Positions 6,573 through 13,223 of a DNA stretch of 23,254 nt are shown here, in pieces. Source of the stretch: Candidatus Woesearchaeota archaeon. GTDB taxonomy: Archaea > Nanobdellota > Nanobdellia > Woesearchaeales > ARS49. The notes beneath the pieces are model-generated. The model saw only the letters and a list, made by a program, of their open reading frames with translations, did no database searches and was not told where the DNA came from. The DNA lies in assembly GCA_019323555.1 (NCBI GenBank), contig JAHWHC010000043.1, forward strand, positions 1 through 23,254. The letters run 5' to 3'. Position 1 is the first letter of the stretch. Every line of letters starts with the position of its first letter. The translations under genes and the position numbers were made by a program.

Positions 6573-7341
6573 TCCTCTTGAATTCCATATTGATCTTGTT
6601 CTTTTTTGAAAATTTTTCAATAATATCAATTGCTTTTTTCAGTATCTTCTCTGCACTCTTGTAATCCTCTGACTTGACCCAGATGCTGTATACGCCTGTG
6701 CCCTTGTACTTTATGATAGGTCCCTCTTTGCCGGTCTCTGCTTCTTTCAGAGCCTCTTTAATCAACTCAACACCATTTGGCTCATGTGAAGACAAAACCA
6801 GGTCTCCTCCGATCTCTACCTCTGGAGGCTTTATCCTCTGTGTTATGGCATCTGTCAATTGCTTTGCAAGTTTTGCATCAACAATCTTAGATAAATCAAG
6901 ACCGCCCAGCACAACATCCTCAAATGCAGAAAACATGCTTGGGTGCTTCTCTAATAATTTCTTTGCAAGCTGGTCATAAAGCTTAGTCTTGTCCTGCTTG
7001 TTCTCTTTTGCAACAATCTCAATAATCTTCTCAGCAAGCTGCTCCTGCTTGATTTGATTCAGCTTGTTTCTTTTCTGAGCCTCATTAACTCTTCTCAAAG
7101 AAAGATCTATGTGGCCTTTTTCCTTGTCAATCCGCAAAACCTTGCAGACTACTTTCTTACCTTCAACAACATAATCCCGAATGTTCCTTATCCTTCCAGG
7201 AGCGATCTCAGAGATGTGAATCAAGCCGCTTCTGTTATTATATTCATCAAGCTTGACAAAAACAGAATGAAACTGGACTGCTGTCACGGTGCAGAGAACT
7301 AGCTCATCTTCCTCTGGAAAACCTACTTTCTTTAACAGCAC
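6559..7341 (-). CDS. eif2a: Translation initiation factor aIF2 alpha subunit
   Basis: Alpha subunit of heterotrimeric aIF2, which delivers Met-tRNAi to the ribosome. The N-terminal S1 RNA-binding domain spans about residues 12-80 (LVLCTVTAVQFHSVFVKLDEY, then SGLIHISEIAPGRIRNIRDYV and KEKGHIDLSLRRV), followed by a helical domain and the C-terminal alpha-beta domain that contacts the gamma subunit (PPEVEIGGDLVLSS, KYKGTGVYSIWVKSEDY). Length 260 is normal. GTG is the start; GAGGGGG lies about 11 bases upstream (7353-7359). S27e ends 31 bases upstream. The order L44e, S27e, aIF2alpha, Nop10, PAC2 is a conserved archaeal arrangement. Confidence 0.93.
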   Translation of the reverse strand: MLLKKVGFPEEDELVLCTVTAVQFHSVFVKLDEYNNRSGLIHISEIAPGRIRNIRDYVVEGKKVVCKVLRIDKEKGHIDLSLRRVNEAQKRNKLNQIKQEQLAEKIIEIVAKENKQDKTKLYDQLAKKLLEKHPSMFSAFEDVVLGGLDLSKIVDAKLAKQLTDAITQRIKPPEVEIGGDLVLSSHEPNGVELIKEALKEAETGKEGPIIKYKGTGVYSIWVKSEDYKSAEKILKKAIDIIEKFSKKNKINMEFKRIEKD

Positions 7342-7372
7342 CTTACCACAGACCCCCTCTTAGTTTGAAAAA

Positions 7373-7558
7373 TTACTCTAATACTTCAAGCACCCTTGCC
7401 TTAACCCGGGTCTTTCCACCAGTAGGCTCTGCAAGAGACTTGCTGCAGACAAGGCAGTTAACTACTGTTGAAGCCTTGCCAAAAACAATCTGCTCATTCT
7501 TGCATTTAGGACATCTAAGCTTGATAAATTTTGCATCTGTTTCCTTGATGGATTTCAT
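7373..7558 (-). CDS. rps27e: Small ribosomal subunit protein eS27 (S27e), 61 aa
   Basis: Zinc-ribbon ribosomal protein of the 30S subunit. The ribbon is formed by RCPKCKNEQIVFGKAST (first CxxC) and VNCLVCSKSLAEPTGGK (second CxxC), followed by the short basic tail ARVLEVLE. Length is normal for the archaeal protein. The start codon overlaps the L44e stop as ATGA (7555-7558), so the two are translationally coupled, a common archaeal arrangement. Confidence 0.95.
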   Translation of the reverse strand: MKSIKETDAKFIKLRCPKCKNEQIVFGKASTVVNCLVCSKSLAEPTGGKTRVKARVLEVLE

Positions 7559-7869
7559 TTAAACTCAATCCTCCTTGAACGCCAAGCCTTTCCCGCTGTG
7601 TGCGACTTCTTGCACTCATTGCAGGTGTAGCGCAAGTCAATCTTCTTAGACTGCTTCTTGCCAGTCATCTTCCACTTGCTCAAGGCAGGCTTAGAGTAAC
7701 GACCCTTAGAACCAGCACCTATTGCACCCCTTTTCCTGGCCCTTATCTTGCTGCCATAACTCTGAGGATGCGCAGTACCAACTGTTCTTTTCTTAGCTTC
7801 AGTAACCTTGTGCTCAGTATGTTTTTTGCACTTAGGACAGTGTATTCTTTTAGTCTTAGGTAATTTCAT
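7555..7869 (-). CDS. rpl44e: Large ribosomal subunit protein eL42 (L44e), 104 aa
   Basis: 50S protein near the E site. It starts MKLPKTKRIHCPKCKKHTEHKV, with one CxxC (IHCPKC), a highly basic middle (KIRARKRGAIGAGSKGRYSKP) and a second CxxC (YTCNECKKSH), together a zinc site. It is the first gene of the translation operon. GAGGG (7876-7880) lies 6 bases before the ATG, and a TATA box at 7905-7912 predicts transcription start near 7882. A perfect palindrome CTCAGCTGAG (7887-7896) lies between the TATA box and the predicted start, so it may be an operator. Confidence 0.95.
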   Translation of the reverse strand: MKLPKTKRIHCPKCKKHTEHKVTEAKKRTVGTAHPQSYGSKIRARKRGAIGAGSKGRYSKPALSKWKMTGKKQSKKIDLRYTCNECKKSHTAGKAWRSRRIEFK

Positions 7870-7886
7870 GATAAACCCTCTTATTA

Positions 7887-7896
7887 CTCAGCTGAG
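7887..7896. promoter_or_regulatory. 10-bp palindrome in the L44e operon promoter
   Basis: CTCAGCTGAG is a perfect palindrome lying just downstream of the TATA box (7905-7912, minus strand) and just before the predicted transcription start. A DNA-binding dimer here would block the polymerase. A 10-bp palindrome can occur by chance, so the operator role is tentative. Confidence 0.35.
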
Positions 7897-7904
7897 CAGG
7901 TATC

Positions 7905-7912
7905 TATTTAAA
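7905..7912 (-). promoter_or_regulatory. TATA box for the translation operon
   Basis: Minus strand TTTAAATA, centre about 39 bases from the L44e ATG, leaving a leader of roughly 13 bases that contains the GAGGG SD. Confidence 0.55.
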
Positions 7913-7934
7913 AAGATTTCGCAAGTAGAGGATA

Positions 7935-8618
7935 TCACTCTGCAATAGAAGCACTACCTTTATTAACCAAGATATCGGCAATCTCTTTAGGAAGTTCTGC
8001 AGTTGTTTCTGGCTCAAAAGGACCGTATAATTCAAGTTCTGTTCCCACAAACTGCTCTACTTTCTGCAAGAACTTGACTTTTATCTTATCTGATGAAGGT
8101 CCTGGCTCTGGAACAGGCTCAGGAGGAGCAGGTCCTGGCGTAGGAGGTTCTGGAACAGGTTCAGGCGGTTCTGGGACAGACTGCTTAATTTCAGGAGTCT
8201 TTAACTCAAGCAAACTAAGCAGGATATCTTTTCTAAAACAATCAAGAGTCTTAACAGTCTCATTATACAGTTCATGCTCTTTTGCAAGCAGATTTGTTGT
8301 ATCAATTATACTAGAGTTTGTCTTTGACTTATTAACAGCCATCTCAATAATCTTTTTCTCTCTTCTCTCATAAATCTCTTTTAAAATTCTTCTTACATTA
8401 TTCAATTGAATCTGGGTATTTTCCCGCTCTTCAACAGAAAACATGTCAAACTTGCCAGCAGCTTCCTGCACAATCCTTGTCTTTTCCTGCAGGTATTCAA
8501 GAACATCACGAAAAAAAGATTCATCCAGCTTCTGAAGCTCATCCTTGCTCTTCTCTCTACGAAGTATTTCGTACAAAGTTTCATAGGTGATTTTTATCTC
8601 TTTAGAATCATCTCCCAT
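7935..8618 (-). CDS. GINS replication complex subunit (Gins51/Gins15 type)
   Basis: Part of the archaeal CMG-like replicative helicase (Cdc45/RecJ-MCM-GINS). The A domain begins IKITYETLYEILRREKSKDEL and continues FFRDVLEYLQEK, then a long charged helix NVRRILKEIYERREKKIIEMA (about 80-100). The B domain at the C-terminus reads KVKFLQKVEQFVGTELELYGPF...LPKEIADILVNKGSASI, the typical archaeal Gins51 arrangement. The domains are joined by about 26 residues of Pro/Glu repeats (PEPPEP, VPEPPTPGP...). Start: GGGGG at 8625-8629 gives a 6-base spacing to the ATG at 8618; an adjacent ATG at 8621 is also possible. The upstream TTG at 8636 is rejected because it precedes the SD. It is transcribed apart from the translation operon. 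Confidence 0.8.
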   Translation of the reverse strand: MGDDSKEIKITYETLYEILRREKSKDELQKLDESFFRDVLEYLQEKTRIVQEAAGKFDMFSVEERENTQIQLNNVRRILKEIYERREKKIIEMAVNKSKTNSSIIDTTNLLAKEHELYNETVKTLDCFRKDILLSLLELKTPEIKQSVPEPPEPVPEPPTPGPAPPEPVPEPGPSSDKIKVKFLQKVEQFVGTELELYGPFEPETTAELPKEIADILVNKGSASIAE

Positions 8619-8640
8619 CATATTCCCCCAAAACAAGAAA

Positions 8641-8660
8641 TGTATAAGTAGTATTTATAT
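8641..8660 (-). promoter_or_regulatory. Promoter for the GINS gene
   Basis: Two TATA-like elements lie on the minus strand: ATATAAAT (8653-8660, start predicted near 8630, keeping the GGGGG site) and CTTATACA (8641-8648, which would give a leaderless ATG at 8618). I cannot choose between them. They overlap or adjoin the end of the adenosyltransferase gene. Confidence 0.4.
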
Positions 8661-8662
8661 TT

Positions 8663-9256
8663 TTAGTATTCAATGCCTCTCCTGGCGCCAATGCCCTGCT
8701 CCCAGGGGTGCTTTACCTGCTTTATCTCACTGACATAATCTGCACGATCCATTATTGCCTGGGGAGCATTCCTGCCTGTAAGGATGACTTCTACGTCTTC
8801 TGGCTTTTCATCAAGCAGCCTTATGACATCCTTGATGTCCACTAAGTTCTTTGCAAGAGCACAGTTTATCTCATCAAGAACAACAAGATGATACTTGCCT
8901 GACTTAATTATATTCGCAGCGTGCTCAAGAGCTCTCCTGGCAGGCTCTCTCTCAGCAGCATCTGGCAAGAAAATAAACCTGCCATCTGTTCCCTCTGTGT
9001 CGCCTGTCCCGTCAAACTCAAACATCTTTGACTGCTTATCAGAAAGCGCATCTTTTCCAAACTGGGCAATCTTAATGTTAGGAATATACTTCTTCACACT
9101 GAACAATTCGCCTGTATCTCCTGACTTCATGAACTGGATGATATAAGTAGAGAAACCCTGGCCAAGAGCCCTGAGGCTAAGGCCAAGTGAAGCAGAAGTT
9201 TTTCCTTTTCCTTCTCCAGTATAGACCTGGATTAATCCTAGCTTGCTGGGAGTCAT
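8663..9256 (-). CDS. cobO: Corrinoid adenosyltransferase (CobO/CobA/BtuR type)
   Basis: Transfers the 5'-deoxyadenosyl group from ATP to cob(I)alamin or a precursor, yielding the coenzyme form used by radical enzymes. LGLIQVYTGEGKGKTSASLG (7-26) is the family's atypical P-loop, VVLDEINCA the second ATP-site motif, VEVILTGRNAP a conserved strand, and HPWEQGIGARRGIEY the canonical C-terminus. Full length. It follows the B12-dependent ribonucleotide reductase gene with 2 bases between the stop and this ATG (9256). An earlier ATG at 9271 would overlap that gene, but homologues usually start close to the LGLIQVYTG strand. The neighbouring enzyme needs adenosylcobalamin, so the pair is functionally linked. 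No corrin-ring synthesis genes are seen, so salvage is the likely source. Confidence 0.92.
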   Translation of the reverse strand: MTPSKLGLIQVYTGEGKGKTSASLGLSLRALGQGFSTYIIQFMKSGDTGELFSVKKYIPNIKIAQFGKDALSDKQSKMFEFDGTGDTEGTDGRFIFLPDAAEREPARRALEHAANIIKSGKYHLVVLDEINCALAKNLVDIKDVIRLLDEKPEDVEVILTGRNAPQAIMDRADYVSEIKQVKHPWEQGIGARRGIEY

Positions 9257-9258
9257 AA

Positions 9259-11427
9259 TTATACACTGCATTTAGACCAACCACAATTAGGGCAAGTTGC
9301 ACAACCTTCTGTGAAAACCATGTCTGTCTTGCACTCTGGACAGTTTTTTTCATCAAACTTGTGCTTGCTTTTTGATTGTTCTTCCTCTTTTTTTGCTTTC
9401 TCCTCTTTTTTCTCAGACTTAACATTAAGGATCTGGCCTTCCCTGCTGCCGTCCCTGTAGACAGTGACGCCCTTGCAGCCAGTGTCAAAAGCAAGCATAT
9501 ACACCTGCTCGACTTCAGCAGTGGTTGCGTCATTAGGGAAATTAACAGTCTTGCTGACTGCATTATTAGTGTACTTCTGGAAAGCTGCCTGCATCCTGAC
9601 GTGCCATTCTGGCGTTATATCAAAAGCAGTAACAAACACTTTTCTTAGTTCTTCAGGAATCTCCGCAACATCCTGTATAGAAGCACGGTCTGTGACTTTT
9701 TGAACTATGTTGTCTGAATAAAGGCCTGCGTCTCTCAAAGCATTCTTGAAATGCTGGTTAATGTAAACCAATTCCTGCCCTTCCATCACTCTCTTGACAT
9801 AAGCAATAGAGAAAAGAGGCTCAATTCCAGAGGAGCAGTCTGCAATCATGCTGATTGTTCCAGTAGGAGCAATAGTTGTCCTAGCAGCGTTTCTTATCGG
9901 CGTCTTGTTCTTGTAGATGCTCTTCTGAATATTTGGGAAGGGGCCTCTTTTAGCAGCAAGCTCTTCTGAAGCAATCTTGACTTCGTCATCAACAAACTTC
10001 ATCACTTTTTCAGCAAGCTGAATCGCTTCTTCAGAATTGTATGGAATCCTCAATTGATACAGCATGTCTGCCCAGCCCATGACTCCAATGCCTATTTTTC
10101 TGTTGGCGCGGGTCATCTCCTCAATCTCAGGAAGAGGAAGATTATTCATGTCAATGACATTATCCATGAAATGCGTCGTTATCTTGCAGCTGTCTCTTAA
10201 TCCAGACCAGTCAATTGTCCTGTCTTCTTTCACAAACTTTGCAAGATTAATAGAACCAAGATTGCAGCTTTCATAAGGAAGCAAAGGCTGCTCACCGCAA
10301 GGATTTGTGCTCTCAATCTCTCCAATCTCAGGAGTAGGGTTGCCTTCGTTCATCCTGTCAATGAAAATAATTCCTGGCTCTCCATTTTTCCAGGCCATCA
10401 AGACAATCAAGTCAAAGACCTTCTTTGCGTTAAGCTTTTTCACAGGCTTGTGTGTCTTAGGGCTGATCAATTCATAATCCTCCCCTTTCTTGACAGCTTC
10501 CATGAATGCATCTGTCAAAGCAACTGAGAGATTAAAATTATTCAGGACAGTTGTTTTTTCTTTAGCAACAATAAAGTCCATTATGTCTGGGTGGTCAACT
10601 CTTAAGATCCCCATGTTTGCACCGCGTCTCTTGCCGCCCTGGTTTATTACATCTGTTGCAGTGTCAAAAACCCTGATGAAAGAGAGGGGGCCAGAGGCAA
10701 CGCCTTTTGTAGAAATAACAATATCATTTCTTGGACGGATCCTTGAGAAACTAAATCCTGTTCCTCCGCCGCTCTGATGGATTATTGCAGTGGACTTTAC
10801 TGCATCAAAAATCTCCTTTATGCTGTCGCCCACAGGAAGAACAAAACAAGCAGACAACTGCTGCAGAGGAGCGCCTGCATTCATCAGCGTAGGACTAGAT
10901 GGCATGAATTTTAGTGAGGTGATCTCTTCATAGAATTTCTCTTCTGCTTCTTTGGGATCTCCCCCATACTTTCTATCTGCGAGTGATACGTTTTCAGAGA
11001 CCCTCCTGAACAATTCCTCAGGAGTCTCGATAATATTTCCAGCAGGATCCTTAAGCAAGTATCTTCCTTTAAGGACTGCAAGCGAGTTAAGAGAAACTTT
11101 AAGAGTGGTCTGCTTGCCAAGAAGAATTTCCCTGGCTTCCCGCACTTCCTTGTGCCTCTGCCTATAAAGAATGTATGCCTTGGCAGTCTTTCCATGGCCC
11201 TGGTCAATGAGAACAGTCTCTACCATATCTTGTATCTCTTCAACTGTGGGGGTCCTGTCTTCAAATTTCTTGGTGAGAACATGCTCTACCTGCCTTGCAA
11301 GATCATCTGCTCTTGCCCTATCTTTGCCGCCGACTGCAACTGCTGCCTTGTATATCGCAGTAGATATCTTGATCCTGTCAAATGGCACAAGTTCGCCGTT
11401 TCTTTTCTTGATTTGTGTTATTACCAT
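9259..11427 (-). CDS. nrdJ: Vitamin B12-dependent ribonucleotide reductase (class II)
   Basis: Reduces ribonucleotides to deoxyribonucleotides using a thiyl radical generated from adenosylcobalamin. Residues 1-95 are an ATP-cone allosteric domain (ITQIKKRNGELVPFDRIKI). The barrel carries SACFVLPV (C194), HQSGGGTGFSFSRIRP (217-232), the active-site loop NPCGEQPLLPYESCNLGSIN (C377, E379, C388), and TTIAPTGTISMIADCSSGIEP. A charged Lys/Glu linker precedes a C-terminal Cys cluster, CPECKTDMVFTEGCATCPNCG, ending in WSKCSV, as in other NrdJ enzymes. Length 722 is typical of the family. GAGGG (11435-11439) overlaps the nrdR stop, 7 bases before the ATG; nrdR is 10 bases upstream. Confidence 0.95.
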   Translation of the reverse strand: MVITQIKKRNGELVPFDRIKISTAIYKAAVAVGGKDRARADDLARQVEHVLTKKFEDRTPTVEEIQDMVETVLIDQGHGKTAKAYILYRQRHKEVREAREILLGKQTTLKVSLNSLAVLKGRYLLKDPAGNIIETPEELFRRVSENVSLADRKYGGDPKEAEEKFYEEITSLKFMPSSPTLMNAGAPLQQLSACFVLPVGDSIKEIFDAVKSTAIIHQSGGGTGFSFSRIRPRNDIVISTKGVASGPLSFIRVFDTATDVINQGGKRRGANMGILRVDHPDIMDFIVAKEKTTVLNNFNLSVALTDAFMEAVKKGEDYELISPKTHKPVKKLNAKKVFDLIVLMAWKNGEPGIIFIDRMNEGNPTPEIGEIESTNPCGEQPLLPYESCNLGSINLAKFVKEDRTIDWSGLRDSCKITTHFMDNVIDMNNLPLPEIEEMTRANRKIGIGVMGWADMLYQLRIPYNSEEAIQLAEKVMKFVDDEVKIASEELAAKRGPFPNIQKSIYKNKTPIRNAARTTIAPTGTISMIADCSSGIEPLFSIAYVKRVMEGQELVYINQHFKNALRDAGLYSDNIVQKVTDRASIQDVAEIPEELRKVFVTAFDITPEWHVRMQAAFQKYTNNAVSKTVNFPNDATTAEVEQVYMLAFDTGCKGVTVYRDGSREGQILNVKSEKKEEKAKKEEEQSKSKHKFDEKNCPECKTDMVFTEGCATCPNCGWSKCSV

Positions 11428-11437
11428 TTTAATGCCC

Positions 11438-11878
11438 TCACTTTTTTAGTTTTTCCACCTCTTTTGCAAACTGCTTAGGGCTCCTGAAGCTCCTATAAAC
11501 AGATGTGAATCTCATGTATGCAACGCCATCAAGATTCTTCAGCTTATGGATGACCAGGTCACCGATCATCTTTGTGGGAATCTTTGTTGTGTGCTTCTGC
11601 CGCAGCTCTGCTTCTATGTAGTCCAGCATGTTTTCAATATGTTCAACAGTGACTGGCCTTTTTTCACAAGCTTTTAGAATGCCCTGCATTAATTTCTGCC
11701 TGTCAAACAACTCTAATTTTCCATCTTTCTTGATGACACTTAAAGTATTTTCTATGCGCTCATAAGTAGTGAATCTCTTTGAACAGGACTTGCAGGAACG
11801 TCTTCGTCTGATAGAATCCATACTGGGCCTGCTGTCTAGAACATTTGTCTCAGACCGCAGGCAATATGGGCATCTCAT
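11438..11878 (-). CDS. nrdR: Transcriptional repressor NrdR
   Basis: NrdR represses ribonucleotide reductase genes when dATP/ATP levels bound by its ATP-cone signal sufficiency. The zinc ribbon MRCPYC (C3, C6) with SCKSC (C29, C32), the DSR and RRRRSCKSCSKRFTTYE motifs and the ATP-cone (VIKKDGKLELFDRQKLMQGI, about 48-67, through GVAYMRFTSVYRSF) are all present. At 146 residues the protein is complete. The ATG at 11878 has GGTG (11885-11888) 6 bases upstream; an in-frame upstream TTG at 11914 would add 12 residues before the canonical MRCPYC and is rejected. It is directly upstream of nrdJ, which it presumably controls. NrdR is mostly bacterial, so its presence beside an archaeal nrdJ is notable. 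Confidence 0.93.
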   Translation of the reverse strand: MRCPYCLRSETNVLDSRPSMDSIRRRRSCKSCSKRFTTYERIENTLSVIKKDGKLELFDRQKLMQGILKACEKRPVTVEHIENMLDYIEAELRQKHTTKIPTKMIGDLVIHKLKNLDGVAYMRFTSVYRSFRSPKQFAKEVEKLKK

Positions 11879-11915
11879 TTTAAGCACCTTTTTTTCATTA
11901 GTGAAAAGTAGCAAA

Positions 11916-11931
11916 CCACAAGATGTAGTAG
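11916..11931 (-). promoter_or_regulatory. Second, weaker NrdR-box-like site
   Basis: Minus strand CTACTACATCTTGTGG matches about 11 of 16 positions of the NrdR-box consensus. It lies in the predicted leader, 69 bases centre-to-centre from the first, not the usual close spacing of paired boxes, so support is low. Confidence 0.25.
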
Positions 11932-11966
11932 CTTCACTTTAGAACAAATACAATAAACCCTGCTTG

Positions 11967-11974
11967 TATTTAAA
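11967..11974 (-). promoter_or_regulatory. TATA box of nrdR-nrdJ-cobO
   Basis: Minus strand TTTAAATA. Predicted transcription start near 11947, with a leader of about 70 bases before the nrdR ATG. Candidate NrdR boxes lie just upstream (11985-12000) and in the leader (11916-11931). Confidence 0.5.
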
Positions 11975-11984
11975 CATTATTAGA

Positions 11985-12000
11985 ACGCAAAATATAGATT
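11985..12000 (-). promoter_or_regulatory. Candidate NrdR box
   Basis: Read on the minus strand, AATCTATATTTTGCGT agrees with the published 16-base NrdR-box consensus acaCwAtATaTwGtgt at 12 of 16 positions by hand alignment. It lies directly upstream of the TATA element of the nrdR operon, in the BRE region, where bound NrdR would hinder TFB. The AT-rich background makes chance matches plausible. Confidence 0.4.
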
Positions 12001-12019
12001 AAGAAAATATAAATCAGAA

Positions 12020-12235
12020 CTATTCTTTTGCAAGTTCTTCATTAAGCTCTTTAATCAATGCAGCTATTTTTTCATCGTCCATTCCATGTGCTTTGCAGCC
12101 AGACTCAATTGATTCTCCCCTCGCAGCAGGGCACCCAAGACAGTGCATGCCATACTTAAAGAAAATCGGAGCCAATTGCTCGTGCTTTTCCACAACATCG
12201 CCGATGATATCTGTTTTCTTTATTTCTTCTGCCAT
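12020..12235 (-). CDS. DUF1858-type redox-disulfide domain protein, 71 aa
   Basis: A small protein of the type found alone or beside hybrid-cluster proteins (hybrid cluster-associated redox disulfide domain). The pattern is DIIGDVVEKHEQLAPIFFKYGMHCLGCPAARGESIESGC, with CxxC at C32/C35 and a third Cys at C47, and a helical C-terminus (MDDEKIAALIKELNEEL). The CxxC follows a helix, suited to a thiol/disulphide or metal role; the physiological partner is unknown and no hybrid cluster protein is visible here. A TATA box at 12258-12265, overlapping the stop codon of the upstream gene, is centred about 27 bases from the ATG and predicts a leaderless mRNA. Confidence 0.85.
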   Translation of the reverse strand: MAEEIKKTDIIGDVVEKHEQLAPIFFKYGMHCLGCPAARGESIESGCKAHGMDDEKIAALIKELNEELAKE

Positions 12236-12257
12236 AGTATTCTGGAGAAAGCGGTTG

Positions 12258-12265
12258 TATTTATA
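12258..12265 (-). promoter_or_regulatory. TATA box for the DUF1858 gene
   Basis: Minus strand TATAAATA, centred about 27 bases from the ATG at 12235. It overlaps the stop codon (12261-12263) of the upstream gene. Confidence 0.55.
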
Positions 12266-12704
12266 GGTTTTGGAATTCCTTCAGCCAAGAACCATTTTCA
12301 ATGTTCATAGAAAAAGTATACCAATCAGAATCTTTTGATTTAATGAACTTAAGAAATCTTTTCTGCTTTTCTTCAGGCCACTTATTGAATCTCTCTGCAG
12401 TGTCACAGAGATATTCCTTGAAGCAAAAAGTTCTCTTTCTCAGGTCTTCTCCTGCAAGCTTTGGGTGAAGCGGACAGATTATCTTGTTATTTTTCCAGAC
12501 AAGATTATTGCATACGCCGCAGGCCCGGACATCCCCTGTGTTCTCCCGCTCTGCAAAACTCTTGATGCTCTTGAACTGCCTGAATGTAAGAGTATTCCTC
12601 TTGAAAGCACTCTCGAGATCCTTCCTGCTCGGCACAGCGCCGTCAATAATACAGCACCCAAAACAGTAATACTTCCCAAAGATGCACAATTCTGAAAATG
12701 CCAT
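12261..12704 (-). CDS. Nine-cysteine protein, 147 aa, unknown
   Basis: I do not recognise the family. It holds nine cysteines: C7, C14, C17, C18 (KYYCFGCC), C62 and C65 (ACGVC), C77 (ICPLHP), C94 and C100. The CxxCC start and the CGVC ... CPLH ... C ... C order resemble the general layout of YkgJ-type Zn/Fe-chelating domains, and an actual YkgJ protein is encoded divergently next door. That resemblance is by eye only. It has no membrane segment; the C-terminal 45 residues are basic and aromatic. GAGG (12711-12714) precedes the ATG by 6 bases, while a TATA box at 12727-12734 would put the transcript start almost at the ATG. A metal- or Fe-S-binding protein is plausible. Confidence 0.6.
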   Translation of the reverse strand: MAFSELCIFGKYYCFGCCIIDGAVPSRKDLESAFKRNTLTFRQFKSIKSFAERENTGDVRACGVCNNLVWKNNKIICPLHPKLAGEDLRKRTFCFKEYLCDTAERFNKWPEEKQKRFLKFIKSKDSDWYTFSMNIENGSWLKEFQNL

Positions 12705-12726
12705 ATCTGTCCTCTATTTGTCTTTA

Positions 12727-12760
12727 TTTTTAAATGTTTGCCAAACGTAAAGCTTTTAAA
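12727..12760. promoter_or_regulatory. Divergent promoter pair in a 79-base gap
   Basis: Minus strand TTTAAAAA (12727-12734) is centred 26-27 bases before the ATG at 12704. Plus strand CTTTTAAA (12753-12760) is centred 27 bases before the ATG at 12784. Both suggest leaderless transcripts, and the two TATA boxes are only about 26 bases apart, so the genes may compete for or share regulation. Confidence 0.55.
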
Positions 12761-12783
12761 GGGGCATTAAATTCTAGCACAAC

Positions 12784-13179
12784 ATGGCAAAAATACCTGA
12801 CAGCAATCCATGCAAAGGCTGCCCAGCGCTATGCTGCAAATTTGTTGCAGTGGAACTGGATGAGCCAGAAAGCGAAAAAGACTGGGACGAGATAAAGTGG
12901 ATGCTGTGCCATGAAAACATCACAGTCTACAAGGATAACGACGGAGATTGGCTGGTAGAGTTTGCGACAAACTGCAGGATGCTTGATGAAAAAAATCACT
13001 GCAAGATATACGACAAAAGACCCAAGCTTTGCAGGGAGCATGACCCAGAAAGCTGTGTAACGCACGGAGAGGGCGATGTGCACATAATTCTTTTTGAGAA
13101 ACCAGAAGATGTAGACGAATACAGAGAACTGTTGAAAAAAGGGCCTGTAGAAAAGTTTCCAGTACCAAAAAAAGAGTAA
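12784..13179 (+). CDS. YkgJ-family cysteine cluster protein, 131 aa
   Basis: The N-terminal NPCKGCPALCCKF (C10, C13, C17, C18) is the CxxCxxxCC signature of the YkgJ/Zn-or-Fe-chelating domain. Later conserved elements are NCRMLDEKNHCKIYDKRPKLCREH, the family's C-x-(F/M/L)-(L)-x-x-x-x-x-C-x-(I/V)-Y-x-x-R-P-x-x-C block, and a further Cys in ESCVTHG. The family binds metal or Fe-S, with no single established function. The C-terminus is acidic. No SD is present; the TATA box is 27 bases upstream, so it is probably leaderless. The stop is followed by the nth promoter. Confidence 0.88.
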   Translation: MAKIPDSNPCKGCPALCCKFVAVELDEPESEKDWDEIKWMLCHENITVYKDNDGDWLVEFATNCRMLDEKNHCKIYDKRPKLCREHDPESCVTHGEGDVHIILFEKPEDVDEYRELLKKGPVEKFPVPKKE

Positions 13180-13192
13180 TTCTCGAGAAACC

Positions 13193-13200
13193 TTTAAATA
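13193..13200 (+). promoter_or_regulatory. BRE/TATA for the nth operon
   Basis: GAAACC then TTTAAATA, centred 27-28 bases before the ATG at 13224, predicting a leaderless transcript. Confidence 0.6.
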
Positions 13201-13223
13201 ATAAAGAATAAGAATTCTTAAGC

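Noticed and set aside
8074..8373. Plus-strand frame with a Gly/Ser-rich repeat
   Set aside because: It is the antisense reading of the Pro/Glu repeat in the GINS gene; the repeat explains the composition.
9177..9563. Minus-strand frame of 128 codons overlapping the end of nrdJ
   Set aside because: It is a shadow frame; the nrdJ C-terminal Cys cluster is clearly coding in the other frame.
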